From positions 35,255,504 to 35,319,503 of the forward strand of contig JAOANR010000009.1 of assembly GCA_030278955.1 (NCBI GenBank): a stretch of 64,000 nucleotides of DNA, in the 5' to 3' direction. Position 1 is the stretch's first letter. Every line of letters starts with the position of its first letter. The position numbers and the translations under genes were made by a program. The DNA comes from Hygrophila difformis. Its lineage: Eukaryota; Streptophyta; Magnoliopsida; Lamiales; Acanthaceae. A model generated the notes under the pieces. It was not told the origin of the DNA. It ran no database searches and saw only the letters and a program-made list of their open reading frames with translations. Shown here piece after piece: positions 54,512 to 64,000 of this stretch.

Positions 54512-54976
54512 CAATTCGAATTACTGGGGCAATTCGAATTGAGAATGCATGAAGAATGAAGTATGATCTTACCCAATTAATCCTTGCAAAGGATTGAGAT
54601 ATCATCTAATTCGAATTGTTGAGCAATTCGAATTAATTCGAATTGGACAACTCGAATTGATGAAGTCCTTTCCTTGCTCAAAATTGACTAAGGCATATAC
54701 CTCAAGGGGAAGGGTGAATTCGAATTGTCCATCAATTCGAATTAATTCGAATTAGGCAATTCGAATTGGTTGGGGATAGAAGATAAACTAAGGCATGAGG
54801 GGGTGGCAATGGATACAATGTGATTTCTCACGCCAATTCGAATTGTATGAATCAATTCGAATTAATTCGAATCAGAGAATTCGAATTGGTTGGAGACCAC
54901 ATGAGAAATTTTTTGCTATGCAATTTGAATTTCTTAGGCAATTCGAGACAATTCGAATTGCCTCAATTCGAATCAC
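54512..54976. repeat. Palindrome cluster, transcribed part of the E LTR (CGAATT dialect)
   Basis: Five units at about 54512, 54606, 54718, 54834 and 54920. The central palindrome is CAATTCGAATT plus its inverse. The surrounding bases align one to one with 12438-13000 of B: for example AAGCAATTCGG in B becomes GAGCAATTCGA in E, with the change mirrored in the other arm. Confidence 0.9.
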
Positions 54977-55835
54977 ATTTTTGAACAATAATAATTTTTG
55001 TTCTCACAAGTATGGGTTAGGTGTACACTGTGCGGTTAATGATGGGTTTAGATTTACCAAATCCCTCATCTCACATCAATGTCACTTCACAGCCACCCTA
55101 GTGAGGTTTTCAAGAAATAAACAAACACATGTCCAGTGGGTATTGGCAAGATTTAAACCCTATTTCTACAAACAAAGGATTCAAAGATCAAAGAACCTAA
55201 AACATCTAGTTATCTAAGAACTACATGAATAAACTAAGAACACTCAAGTTATCTAAGGCAGCATAAAATAAAATCAAGGCAGGAAAATAAGGCATAAAGG
55301 TAAATTCTAACAGATCCTAAAAACGTCTAAAACCTAAGAACACTTATTTGAAGCTCTAAGGCACAAAATCAAGCCAAAAACCCACCAAACATGCATTTAT
55401 TAAGTTTGAATGTCAACTAGGACATAATAAATGTAACCTAGTTGAAACAAACAAACATGCTAAGCATTTATTTCTAAAGAAAGCATTAAAGGGTGCCAAA
55501 ACACATGAATAACACCATTTCTGGAAATTTTTCTTGTATTGACACTTTGAAAGCAAAATAAAGAACCCAAAACCATCATTAACTTGAAGGTAGGGTTTAT
55601 TCTAACTAGAAAGCATGTAAAAATTCTGGACATGGCTACTCTATGGGTTACACAAACTGCTTCTACACTATACTAAGATCAAAGCATGTAAACACTATAC
55701 TACTTGCAAGGAAAGTAAACTAAACTAAACTACCTACCTAACCCTTAAGGGGTGTGGAACCTCCTGCTATTCTTTTTGTCCCAGCTGCTTTTTGGTTAAA
55801 TTCTTCCTCTCTTTTGCTCTGTTGTGGAAGGTCTG

Positions 55836-55843
55836 CTTTTATA
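55836..55843 (-). promoter_or_regulatory. Candidate TATA box of the E LTR
   Basis: TATAAAAG on the minus strand at the position conserved with both LTRs of B. Confidence 0.7.
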
Positions 55844-55917
55844 GACAAATTTCGAAACCCTAGGCCCACCAATGTTGTGCTCATGCTCCACAGCTTTTGA
55901 TGAATTTTTGAGTGAAG

Positions 55918-56231
55918 TTCGAATTATCTCATCCAATTCGAATTAATTCGAATTGTGAGATTTCTTCCTTGAGCTGGAAATGTGGCCTTTAGTTGTCAAT
56001 TCGAATTGTTGTGAAGAATTCGAATTGGTCTTTTCTTGAATTGGATGAGGGTTTCTTGGCTTCTTTGCATCTGTTGGCAATTCGAATTGTTTGTGCCAAT
56101 TCGAACTAATTCGAATTGGACAATTCGAATTGCATCTTCTTCTTGCCTTTGGGTTTTTCTCTTCATTCCCTAATTCGAATTATTCAAGCCCATTTGAATT
56201 AACTCGAATTGGCCATAGTAATTCGAATTAG
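55918..56231. repeat. Palindrome cluster upstream of the TATA box, E LTR
   Basis: Four units at about 55918, 55998, 56075 and 56172 in the CAATTCGAATT dialect, matching the U3 cluster of B by position. Confidence 0.88.
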
Positions 56232-56535
56232 CTCTTCTGCATCCCTTCCCAACACTTAACCACTTCTCAGTTGTGGGATTTTTGATCTTTTTCCCATCTT
56301 TTTTCCTTTTTCCTTTCTTTTTCCTTTTTTCATGTTTTTGGATTTTTCTAACACAAATACAATTTAAAATTGCATATTTTGTGTCTTTTTATTACCGGCT
56401 CGATGTTTTTACAAACTAGCATTAATCTGTTAAATTCAACTGCTTTCTTATTAAAATAAGATGGAAACACGATCAAAATGTCCGTCTCAGACACGGAAAT
56501 GGATTGGAAATAATGGTCAGTTTTGGCCATTATCA

Positions 56536-58150
56536 ACATCCTCACATTTAATACTGATTGTCCCCGAGCAGTCAGAGTCAGTGCTCCTAGGAGCTTGGAC
56601 TCTGCATATTCAATCCATTTGCATGGCCTCAGAAATTTCGTTCTTCTTATATTGGGATAAGACAATCAAAATTACAAGTGTTAAACTCTCTTGGTTGCAG
56701 TGTTTAATGGAATGATACTTCTCACTTGCGTGAACACACAAACCAATCATTATTGTTAATTCTTCTTGAATAAGTGTTTAGAAAAATCCATTGGCTTACT
56801 CCTTGAATTCAAGCATGACATGATCATTGATTAATAGAAACAGAGCCTCACATATAGTAGAATCGGAAAGTTCACTCACTCTCAAGATTAGCTTTTATCA
56901 TCAACGCTCAAAATCAAATTCAATTAAATTCTCCCATAAGCTTGCAATTGGACCAATTCGCCACCGGCTCATTTCCTCAAATCGAGATCCCGAGGTCTTA
57001 TTCAAGGTTATAACGGGGCATACGGTTGTAACATTTGGTAGGAAAGGAAAATATTGGGCTCAAAAGTGACACGACACCATTCCATCATAACTTGACATGT
57101 TTATGATCATCTCTATTTCTTTCTTTCTTTCGTTTTTCTTCCTTTTTCTATTGCATGACATTAGACTTTGTCTAATTTGCTTTGTCATTTTCAATTTATT
57201 CTTGTTGAATGGATCTCAACGATTTTTATTTTTTTTTTGAATCGGTTTATAGCATACCGATTGATACATATTTGATGATCAAAAATCACAATGCCTTGAT
57301 GGGATGGCTCATGTACACTTGGATTTGATTTTCTTGGTCTTTTTGTAAGGCTGGGAATAATATAGTGGTTTCAAAGAAAAATTAGGCTTAAAGGCTCAAG
57401 TTGGTTAATCCTAAAGGGAAAATGTTTTTGGGTTTGGAATTCAAACGAAAGCCAAAATTTTGGGTTTTCTAAGTGCCTCGATCATTTGCTCGATTTCGGG
57501 AATATGGCATGGTCTTGAATCGGTCCCAATTGCAAGTTCTAGTGTCCTTTAATCGAATTGATTCACACAATCAAAGAAAGAAATGAGTGATAGTGACTCA
57601 TGGCTCAAATCTCACATGGTATGGTTTGATCATGTCATACATTTATTCTCAAATTTATCCTTTGAAAAATTTCTTGCAACTTATTCAATCAAATTCTCAA
57701 CATGAAAGTTTGTCAGTCTTTCAAGTGATCATATCATTGGATTTTTATAGCTCAAAACCTCAAGAATTCATGTCATGCATATTTTTAGTTGTTTTATCCC
57801 AATGTAATAGTCTGAAAATTTCATCATCAGCCTAAATTCATATGTGAATTTAGGTGACAGATTTATGCTTGTTTTATCCCGGTTTGCTTAATTGAAAGCA
57901 GTAAAAAGACACTGCGAGCATGCAAGCATGTCACAGCTTGTTTTTGGCGTGACAGTCACTTATTCATCTTGGACTGCCACACATCTTTTTCAAATAATAG
58001 AGAACTCAAGACGAAATTCTCTTTTGGAAAGCAGTAAATGTACATCAGTTACAATAGATTTCCATGGTGAGGATTGAAAGTGCACTGAATGAATGGAAAA
58101 TCTAATGCATGATGTTTACGATGGAGCTCGCATGAATGTGATCACTTAGC
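56536..58150 (-). other. Polypurine-like tract and 3' UTR of element E
   Basis: Starts with AAATGTGAGGATGT (56536-56549) beside the LTR. The rest aligns with 14698-16427 of B up to about 58040, after which the two diverge because their second exons differ. No coding frame. Confidence 0.7.
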
Positions 58151-59074
58151 TTAGTCTTTCTTCTCCGTGGGCTGTGTGGAGGATCCGGTGGCATCTCCTG
58201 GAGGTGATGGGAACTTGCTGAGGATGGTCTTCATCATTTCGTGTTGATTGATATACAGCATCTCGAACATTTTCCTATTCTTCTCGTCAGCCTCCAATCT
58301 TTCCTGATATTGCCTCGCCTCCCGCTCAGCTTGTCTTTTCTCTCGTTCAACCTGCCTTTCCTCGCGCTCGTTCTCTTTCTTTTTGAATTCTTCTTCTCTT
58401 GCGAGCATCATCAGTCTGAACTCTTCCTCCTTTTGAAATTGCTTTTCTTGATTCGAAACAATGACGTCAGCGAGAGTCTTAACACTCTGTACCACTGATT
58501 CTCCCATTCGGCTCACAATCTCGATTGTGTGAGAATCAGCTGGAAATTGCGAGACATTTTGGCTTCTGTGAGAGGGTCTAACAAGATGTGCTCTAGATTG
58601 GCTTGGGGTGGAAGCATCAGTTGCAGGATGACTGGGAGTGGGAGCAGGTTCTGTTGGCGTGACTGCAGCTTCTTCTGTTGAAGGTACCGCTTCAGTACGG
58701 TCCTTCTTCTTGCGTCCTTTGCGTCCGGCTGTTGGTGTCCTAGGAGTGTATCTGGATTGAGCGTCTGATTCTTCCGGCATAATGTATGTAACTGGTTTAG
58801 TTATCCTTGTCTTTGGAACTGGGATCGGCCGGCTCATATCAATAAGATCGCTCTCTGCAAAAACTGTTAGATCTACTCCTTGGGCCTCACAAATTCTCCT
58901 GATGAGGTTGGGATAGCATAAAGCAGCAGCTCTGGTGCCTGTGACTTTTGTTGTCATGACATGAAAAATCTGCTCCCCCACGTTGATCTTCAGTCCATGC
59001 CAAATCTTGGCAAAACCCTTCAACATTCGACCAGATGTTTCATGTGCATGAGGGTTTGGCCTAATCTTCGACAT
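58151..59074 (-). CDS. C-terminal part of the extra protein of element E
   Basis: 307 residues, frameshifted relative to 59107-62262 but clearly its continuation: MSKIRPNPHAHETSGRMLKG, INVGEQIFHVMTTK and ALCYPNLIRRICEAQGVDL complete the plant-transposon domain resembling PF20167. After that come a basic GRKGRKKKD patch, a Ser/Thr/Pro-rich linker, and a terminal coiled coil (EEEFRLMMLAREEEFKKKEN, EREKRQAEREARQYQERLEA). The shift lies between about 59110 and 59150, where one base too many or too few separates the frames. Function unknown; a nuclear, multimeric protein is likely. Confidence 0.75.
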   Translation of the reverse strand: MSKIRPNPHAHETSGRMLKGFAKIWHGLKINVGEQIFHVMTTKVTGTRAAALCYPNLIRRICEAQGVDLTVFAESDLIDMSRPIPVPKTRITKPVTYIMPEESDAQSRYTPRTPTAGRKGRKKKDRTEAVPSTEEAAVTPTEPAPTPSHPATDASTPSQSRAHLVRPSHRSQNVSQFPADSHTIEIVSRMGESVVQSVKTLADVIVSNQEKQFQKEEEFRLMMLAREEEFKKKENEREERQVEREKRQAEREARQYQERLEADEKNRKMFEMLYINQHEMMKTILSKFPSPPGDATGSSTQPTEKKD

Positions 59075-59106
59075 GTAGAAGTCATAGGAGGGTTGAAACT
59101 CCAGCT

Positions 59107-62100
59107 TCAGGTGCTTTGCTTTGAAGGGGATTTCACCAGTGTAGCTCTCAGCAGTAAGAGACTAGTGATGTTGTCGTGATATTGCCTGTCAGCTGCCCTG
59201 CTTGCTCCCTTCTCGAAATGCTCAGATGTCGGAATTTCTGACCTCCAGTTGGGTGTGCCAAGGAAGTTGTTCACGTATTCTCCAGAGATGTTTACGTCAA
59301 CTCCTCGCACCCAACTTGTCTTTCGTGTGGCATTGATGTTGCAGTAGAATTCCCGAACCAATTCTGCTATCCCGGGTTCAGCGTGATGCTTAAGGAACTC
59401 AGTCCATCCGTGGTTTTCTTTTAGCCTGAGTAGCATTGGATGATCTATCAGTTCTGGACTGAATCCTTTATCAGGGACGAATACTCCAGCCAGTGCCATG
59501 TATCGTCCCGCATTCTGCTCATTCCCGTTGAACCTCCTCATTATATCAGCATCATCCCTGATGCGGAATTTTCTGAACTTCTTAGTGGATACACCCAGTC
59601 TGCCCCTTGAAGTTGAGTTGGCCCAATAATCAGCCGATCGCACTGATCCGGTTGATTCCTGGGTTCCTTCAGTTCCTGCTTGTTCTCCATCAGAGTCGGA
59701 ATTCTCCCTTGGTTGTTCCCTCTGTTCAGTTTGCTCGTACTGTTCTGATTCAACCTGTGTATTCGGTTGTGGCTCTTCCTCAGTTTGTCCCAACTCAGTT
59801 TCTTCACCTCGTTGAGTTGCTCCCTGCTCGTGCAAATTACAAGGATCTTCGGGGAATACGGAGTCTAGGAAATCCTCGTGAAGATAAGGATCAACTACAT
59901 GTTGATATTCCTTTTGTGATGCCTCGACTTCCCTCCTGATGGTCAAATCTTCGAATTCCTCCCCCATATCATCTCCTTGTTCCACAGGAATATTGAGATC
60001 GTATTGGAGTATTTGCTGAAACGACTTGTCCTTAAAATAGTTTTCTATGGTTTCCAAGTCCGTTCGCTTGTCACCACTACTGCTTTCAGTTCTCGCTGTT
60101 TCTTGCACTGTGGGTTGCGGTTGAGTAGTGGCTGCCGCCAGAGTTTGTGCCGCTATTTCATTCAAATCACTCGCAAGCTCGGCTAACTTCTTCTTTGACT
60201 CTTCAAGTCTTTCATTGCTCTCGTGCACCATTTCCTCTATTTCCTCTGTAGGCTTCATTCCCTCCATTGCTTTCTCGACATCCGCCCTTGTGTCATTTTT
60301 GCGAGCAGTAAATTTTTCCACTTTTTCTTGCTTGTCCTTGGCCCATTCTGCTGGCTCAGCTTTCACCTTGACAAGAATAATGTCGGTTCCGCGGATTATC
60401 TGACAATCATCGTCCCCGACCTCAACCTGTATTTCAGTGTCAGCTTTCTTCTTCTTCTCTAGCTCAGCCTGCAATTTTTCAGCAGCTTTTCTATTCTCCT
60501 CTTCCTCTCGGGCTTTTCTAATATTTTCCTCCATTTCTGCCTTCCTGGCATCTTCTTCTGCTTTCTTGGCCTCCTCCTCAGCTGCCTTGGCCATTTGTTC
60601 TTTCCAAAGTCGATTTTTCTCAGCCCTCGCGGCTTCCGTTTTTTGCTTCCACTCCTCCGTCTCTTTTGCCATTTCGATCTCAGCCTCCTCCTTCTCCCTT
60701 CTTGCTCTTTCAGCTTGTCGGGCATCATACTCGGCTTTCCTCTGTGCCTCAATCCTATCTATCTCAGCTTCTTCTTGAGCTATCCTTGCTGCTTTTGCAT
60801 CAGCATCTTTTTGGGCTTTCTTTGCCAATTCTGCGTCGGCTTGTTCTTGGGCCTTGCGCAGCTGCTCTTTCTTGGATAACTCAGTAGCTGGCTTCTTGCC
60901 TTTGTCTTTTTGCTTGGGAGGCTCATCATAGAATTTGGGCACAGGGGGAATAATCCTTGGCTGGCTCGGAGGTTCTTGGATTTTGATCTGAGGCTCAGCA
61001 GATTTTTCAGACTTTTCTTTATCTGCCAACTTTATCAGTTTTCTCTTCTTCTTGGGTGGCTCTGATTCGGATTCAGTTTGAGAGGGTTCAGATTCGGCAG
61101 TCTCAGATTGCTCGGAGGTCGGATCAACATAATCGTCAGTGATCTGTTCTTCATCCTCAACACGCAATCCAAATTCCGGTCCTTTGATCTTCAGAAATTT
61201 TTGGATGAATTCAGGCTCAGACATGGCTGTGAGTTGCGCAGTCCATTTTAGTGTGAAATATCTGCCTAGGACACCTTGGAATCCCGTGTTATACTGCAAA
61301 CGAGGTCGGTGTTCTTGACAGTGCCTTAGACCTTCTGCATCCATTTCACGTAGCAGGTCGAGGAACTTCTTTTTCATCTCCGTGTACAAGGTGTCCATGA
61401 TGTCCGCCTCTTTTTCCTTTAGATGTCCTAGGTCTCGGATTGGTGGAATGTTGAGAAACTCCAAACACTTGTTTTTGCCCATGACTGAGGTCTGTTTCCT
61501 CTTGTGTCCCATTCTGTCCCATGATCTGTTTCGAATCATCGCGATGCATTCAGCTCTCATTAGCTCGAAATTGGGCATCCCCTTCATTGTAGTCTCTCGG
61601 GGCTCAACTGCCGGAATCCTTTGTGGTAAGAAGACTGGAATAATCTCCACATTTTCCGGAGGTATTACTACTCCCGGTCTTAGTACAGACTTCCTGATGT
61701 CCTTTTCCCATTTTCCCCATGCAATCATGTATTCCCCCCACAGTTTCCTGACTGCTTTTGTTTTCTCAATAATCGAATCCAGCATGGGAGTGTGGTGGGC
61801 TTGTCCGTAGTTCAGAACTGCCTGGAGAGAGTCCCGGAAGTTGTATGTCATTTCAGTATGACGCTCTTTTGCACGCAATGTCAGCCATAGCTGCTCCTCC
61901 GGTCCGCAAATGGTCCCATTGTCGAATAGTTCCTTCTTGTACGTAAATGGGAAGGCCTCTGGCATGGAGAGTACACCAGTTGACGCAACTAAGTGCGGTG
62001 AAGGCGTCTTGGGGGCATAATGCATTTTTACTTCCCTTGTAATGGGTGGTTGGATGAGGATTGGATCAAAGGCGGATGCTCTTCTATCCCCGAAGTGAGT

Positions 62101-62262
62101 CTCAAGCATTCTGTTCCAATAAGCTTTCTGTCGTTTCATTCTCCAAACCATCCGCTCATAGTGAACCTTCGGGTCGTCAAACCGTTGATCGAACCTTGCT
62201 TCATCAAATTCCTGATTCCAGAAGTTCCATACATGTTGGCAAAAGTCTCTTTCGAGGCCCAT
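59107..62262 (-). CDS. Extra protein of element E: nuclear coiled-coil protein with PF20167-like domain
   Basis: A 1,051-codon frame, the main part of exon 2. Residues 1-360 form a compact conserved-looking domain of unknown family (WRMKRQKAYWNRMLETHFG, WLTLRAKERHTEMTYNFRD). Residues 375-410 are acidic and end in PPKKKRKLIK (402-411), a classic nuclear localisation signal. Residues about 465-615 are a Glu/Lys/Ala/Arg-rich coiled coil. Residues 890-1040 (FIRDDAD-like start, GWTEFLKHHAEPGIAELVRE, KTSWVRGVDVNISGEYVNNF) resemble the plant putative transposon domain PF20167. It is behind pol, spliced from exon 1 at 63898. Frame breaks occur at both ends. No env features (no signal peptide or membrane segment) are seen. 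Confidence 0.75.
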   Translation of the reverse strand: MGLERDFCQHVWNFWNQEFDEARFDQRFDDPKVHYERMVWRMKRQKAYWNRMLETHFGDRRASAFDPILIQPPITREVKMHYAPKTPSPHLVASTGVLSMPEAFPFTYKKELFDNGTICGPEEQLWLTLRAKERHTEMTYNFRDSLQAVLNYGQAHHTPMLDSIIEKTKAVRKLWGEYMIAWGKWEKDIRKSVLRPGVVIPPENVEIIPVFLPQRIPAVEPRETTMKGMPNFELMRAECIAMIRNRSWDRMGHKRKQTSVMGKNKCLEFLNIPPIRDLGHLKEKEADIMDTLYTEMKKKFLDLLREMDAEGLRHCQEHRPRLQYNTGFQGVLGRYFTLKWTAQLTAMSEPEFIQKFLKIKGPEFGLRVEDEEQITDDYVDPTSEQSETAESEPSQTESESEPPKKKRKLIKLADKEKSEKSAEPQIKIQEPPSQPRIIPPVPKFYDEPPKQKDKGKKPATELSKKEQLRKAQEQADAELAKKAQKDADAKAARIAQEEAEIDRIEAQRKAEYDARQAERARREKEEAEIEMAKETEEWKQKTEAARAEKNRLWKEQMAKAAEEEAKKAEEDARKAEMEENIRKAREEEENRKAAEKLQAELEKKKKADTEIQVEVGDDDCQIIRGTDIILVKVKAEPAEWAKDKQEKVEKFTARKNDTRADVEKAMEGMKPTEEIEEMVHESNERLEESKKKLAELASDLNEIAAQTLAAATTQPQPTVQETARTESSSGDKRTDLETIENYFKDKSFQQILQYDLNIPVEQGDDMGEEFEDLTIRREVEASQKEYQHVVDPYLHEDFLDSVFPEDPCNLHEQGATQRGEETELGQTEEEPQPNTQVESEQYEQTEQREQPRENSDSDGEQAGTEGTQESTGSVRSADYWANSTSRGRLGVSTKKFRKFRIRDDADIMRRFNGNEQNAGRYMALAGVFVPDKGFSPELIDHPMLLRLKENHGWTEFLKHHAEPGIAELVREFYCNINATRKTSWVRGVDVNISGEYVNNFLGTPNWRSEIPTSEHFEKGASRAADRQYHDNITSLLLLRATLVKSPSKQST

Positions 62263-62312
62263 CGCTCTATCATTTCTTTCTTCCTCTGGAATCGCATTCC
62301 ACTAATGGTCCT

Positions 62313-62478
62313 TCATTTCGAACCTCCATTCAATCTATGGTCCATATTCAAGTTATGCTCATTCCTTATGGCCACCCTATTTTCCTCTGCCTCTTTCTTC
62401 AGCCTCTCAATTTCCAAGAAGGCACGATCTGGAGTTGTCTTTGGAAGACCCATCAAGGAATCTATAATGAGTTGATCC
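62313..62478 (-). CDS. Start of exon 2 of the extra gene in element E
   Basis: Follows a CTCTCCAG acceptor (62479-62486) and encodes DQLIIDSLMGLPKTTPDRAF, then a charged helix (LEIERLKKEAEENRVAIRNE). The phase fits exon 1 exactly. It meets a stop at 62313; the large frame begins only after a further in-frame TAG at about 62302, so this copy carries a frameshift and a stop near its N-terminus. Confidence 0.65.
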
Positions 62479-63897
62479 CTGGAGAGAAAAAGAGTTGAAA
62501 CTATTTTTAACAAATTTTTGATAAGTGGATTCGAGTTGAAAGTCAACATCCTCACATTTTGAGCTAAGCTCTAAATGTGAGTTAATGGGTTTCTAATCGA
62601 ACTTATAGAAAGAAAAACATAGAGCTGGATTGTTAAATCAAACTCTTATTGTAGCAGAAATAAGGAAAGCAAGAGAGATATAAGGATCTTGGATCCTTAG
62701 AAATTTTTTTCTTGGACTATAAGTAGTCTAAGATGTTTTTGGGTGGTCGAAGGACCAAAAAGAGAATATTTCGTAGGTTGTTGAGCCTACGAAAGGATTT
62801 TGATTTTTTTTTATCACTTGAAAAGTGATTGAAATCATGTGAGATAGGGAAGATGAGAGATTAATGATGTACGACAAATGCAAGAGATGAATTATTTAAT
62901 CATTAGTATGCATAAATGGATCAACAAAATGAAAATAAAAACAAACAAGCATGCACAAACGGTAATTTTTGGATTTTTATGAAAAAGTGTTGATTTGTTT
63001 ATTTAGTAAAATTGGGGGTGTAAGTGGTCCCCCATTTGGATTTTGTTTTGGAAAGCGGGTTTTTAAGGAATAGAACAAAACATTCCTCATGAATATTCCC
63101 CACTTGTTCCAAAGTGACAAAGATCAAACACCTTTAATGCCAAGAACATTCTATCATTTTGTCTTTTACACATAAATGACTTGCCAAAAGTGTTGGAAAA
63201 ATTTTGGCATGGTTTCGTCTGTACCATGTATCCCGGATGTACAAACATCAACTTCTAGAATTGAGTTTGCAAAGTGCGGGCAACATGTACCCGACAAAAG
63301 CATTTATTACAAAAATACTCATATAATATAATACATATAACCATAAAAACAAACAAACACAAATGGTCCGTACATATCAATGTCATGCATAAATCTTTCC
63401 AAAAATCATGCTTCAAAACATGGATTCTTAGACATCATCAACATGCATTGTCCGTCATCATCATCAAGCATATAATGATCAAAATCACAGTGACTCAAAG
63501 AAGATGTCACAGTGTTCATCCTACTCACAGGTTACCAAAATCAATATAGACAAAACAAAAATAAGCAGGGCAGTAAAACAACACTACAAAAATAACAAAA
63601 ACCGGATTTTCGAAGGTTTTGCAACCCTCATTTTCAAAATGAGATGCCCTCTCACCACATAAAACTCGAACCCACTAAAAATGGCAGTTATGACCAAAAG
63701 TCCTAAAACCCTAGGTTCTGCCTACTCAGTTCTAACCCATTTCCGAACATGCCTAACATACTCCGACCATATTCCGACCCTTCCCAACATGAAAAACGAA
63801 ACACATTCCCTCCCCAACCCAGATTTCACAAGGAATACGAAGGGACACTACTGAAAACTGTGAAAACCGAGTGCGAAAATGAAAAAGAAACACTTAC
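62479..63897 (-). other. Intron of the extra gene in element E
   Basis: GTAAGT (63892-63897) to CTCCAG (62479-62484), about 1.4 kb. It aligns with the intron of B, including the hairpin at 62551-62581 and the block around 63160-63300. It contains no other coding frame. Confidence 0.7.
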
Positions 63898-63935
63898 CCC
63901 CTGCTCCCACTCGGATTCGACGACGAAGATGCCAT
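63898..63935 (-). CDS. First exon of the extra gene in element E
   Basis: ATG at 63933-63935 encodes MASSSSNPSGSRG and ends at a GTAAGT donor. It is the intact counterpart of 18627-18664 in B. A short Ser-rich leader exon before a long intron is a normal plant gene pattern. Confidence 0.65.
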
Positions 63936-63982
63936 TTCCGACAAGTTTGAACGGAGGAAAGGTCGAGACGAGTGACTGGTTT

Positions 63983-64000
63983 TGTAATACCCGAGAATTT
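63983..64000 (+). mobile_element. Start of another Tekay-type LTR
   Basis: TGTAATACCCGAGAATTT matches the first bases of the LTR of element A more closely than that of D. It interrupts the 5' UTR of the extra gene of E. Only 18 bases are visible. Confidence 0.7.

Larger units (their letters stand above)
51905..56535 (-). repeat. 3' LTR of element E
   Basis: 4,631 bp; minus strand TGATAATGGCC to TCGTCAAAAGTTTCA. It aligns throughout with the LTRs of B but is clearly diverged, and every palindrome has changed dialect. The reiterated LTR end and primer-site modules are present near its left end. Confidence 0.88.
51905..63982 (-). mobile_element. Element E: Athila-type retrotransposon, 3' part
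   Basis: A relative of B on the same strand. Visible are the 3' LTR (51905-56535), the polypurine-like tract, the 3' UTR, the second exon, the intron and the first exon of the extra gene. Gag-pol would lie right of the window, beyond a Tekay LTR that interrupts the 5' UTR of the extra gene at 63983. Confidence 0.85.

Noticed and set aside
60128..60778. Ser/Phe-rich plus-strand ORFs
   Set aside because: They are mirror frames of the Glu/Lys-rich coiled coil on the minus strand.

Overview
The window is plant nuclear DNA, almost certainly from a eudicot with a large, retrotransposon-rich genome. Every recognisable gene belongs to a plant retroelement: Tekay-type chromoviruses with a chromodomain and initiator-Met tRNA primer sites, Athila-type Ty3/gypsy elements with an Asp-tRNA primer site, a gypsy-Copia chimera, and L1-type LINEs with a DUF4283-like ORF1. 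I see no intact housekeeping gene, tRNA or rRNA gene. I cannot name the species.

Layout. 1-9109: element A, a minus-strand Tekay chromovirus (gag, protease, pol) with 2.6-kb LTRs; its left LTR runs off the window. It sits in an LTR remnant F (9110-9726, continued at 38459-39320). F is cut a second time by element B (9727-38458), a minus-strand Athila-type element with about 5-kb LTRs, a broken gag-pol, and behind pol a separate two-exon gene with its own upstream region that carries an F-box coding sequence. The right LTR of B is split by element D (27961-35383), a gag-only Tekay derivative with a clean 5-bp target duplication (AAACC). The intact target site is still visible in the left LTR of B. 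The right end of F lies in LINE G (39321-about 41350). From 42077 to about 46750 there is a chimera in which Copia RT-RNase H and its short 3' LTR are fused to a gypsy gag. 47156-51290 is LINE H. 51905-63982 is the 3' part of a second Athila-type element, E. The last 18 bases start another Tekay LTR inserted in E.

Most notable pattern. B, E and the gypsy half of the chimera carry clusters of 22-bp palindromes. These are arranged as nested units of half-sites, roughly every 75-120 bp, both upstream of the LTR TATA box and farther downstream. Each element has its own half-site 'dialect': CAATTCGGTCT in B, CAATTCGAATT in E, and CGATGCGGT in the chimera. In B a third cluster in the same dialect lies just upstream of the internal promoter of the extra gene. 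The extra genes of B and E share the leader exon and intron but differ completely in the second exon. In B it is an F-box protein. In E it is a large, probably nuclear coiled-coil protein with a PKKKRKL-type nuclear signal and a plant-transposon domain resembling PF20167. This resembles an element-encoded regulatory factor with element-specific binding sites, but that function is inference.

Inferred order of events: LINE G, then F into it, then B into F, then D into B; A also inserted into F. The order of A relative to B and D is not fixed.
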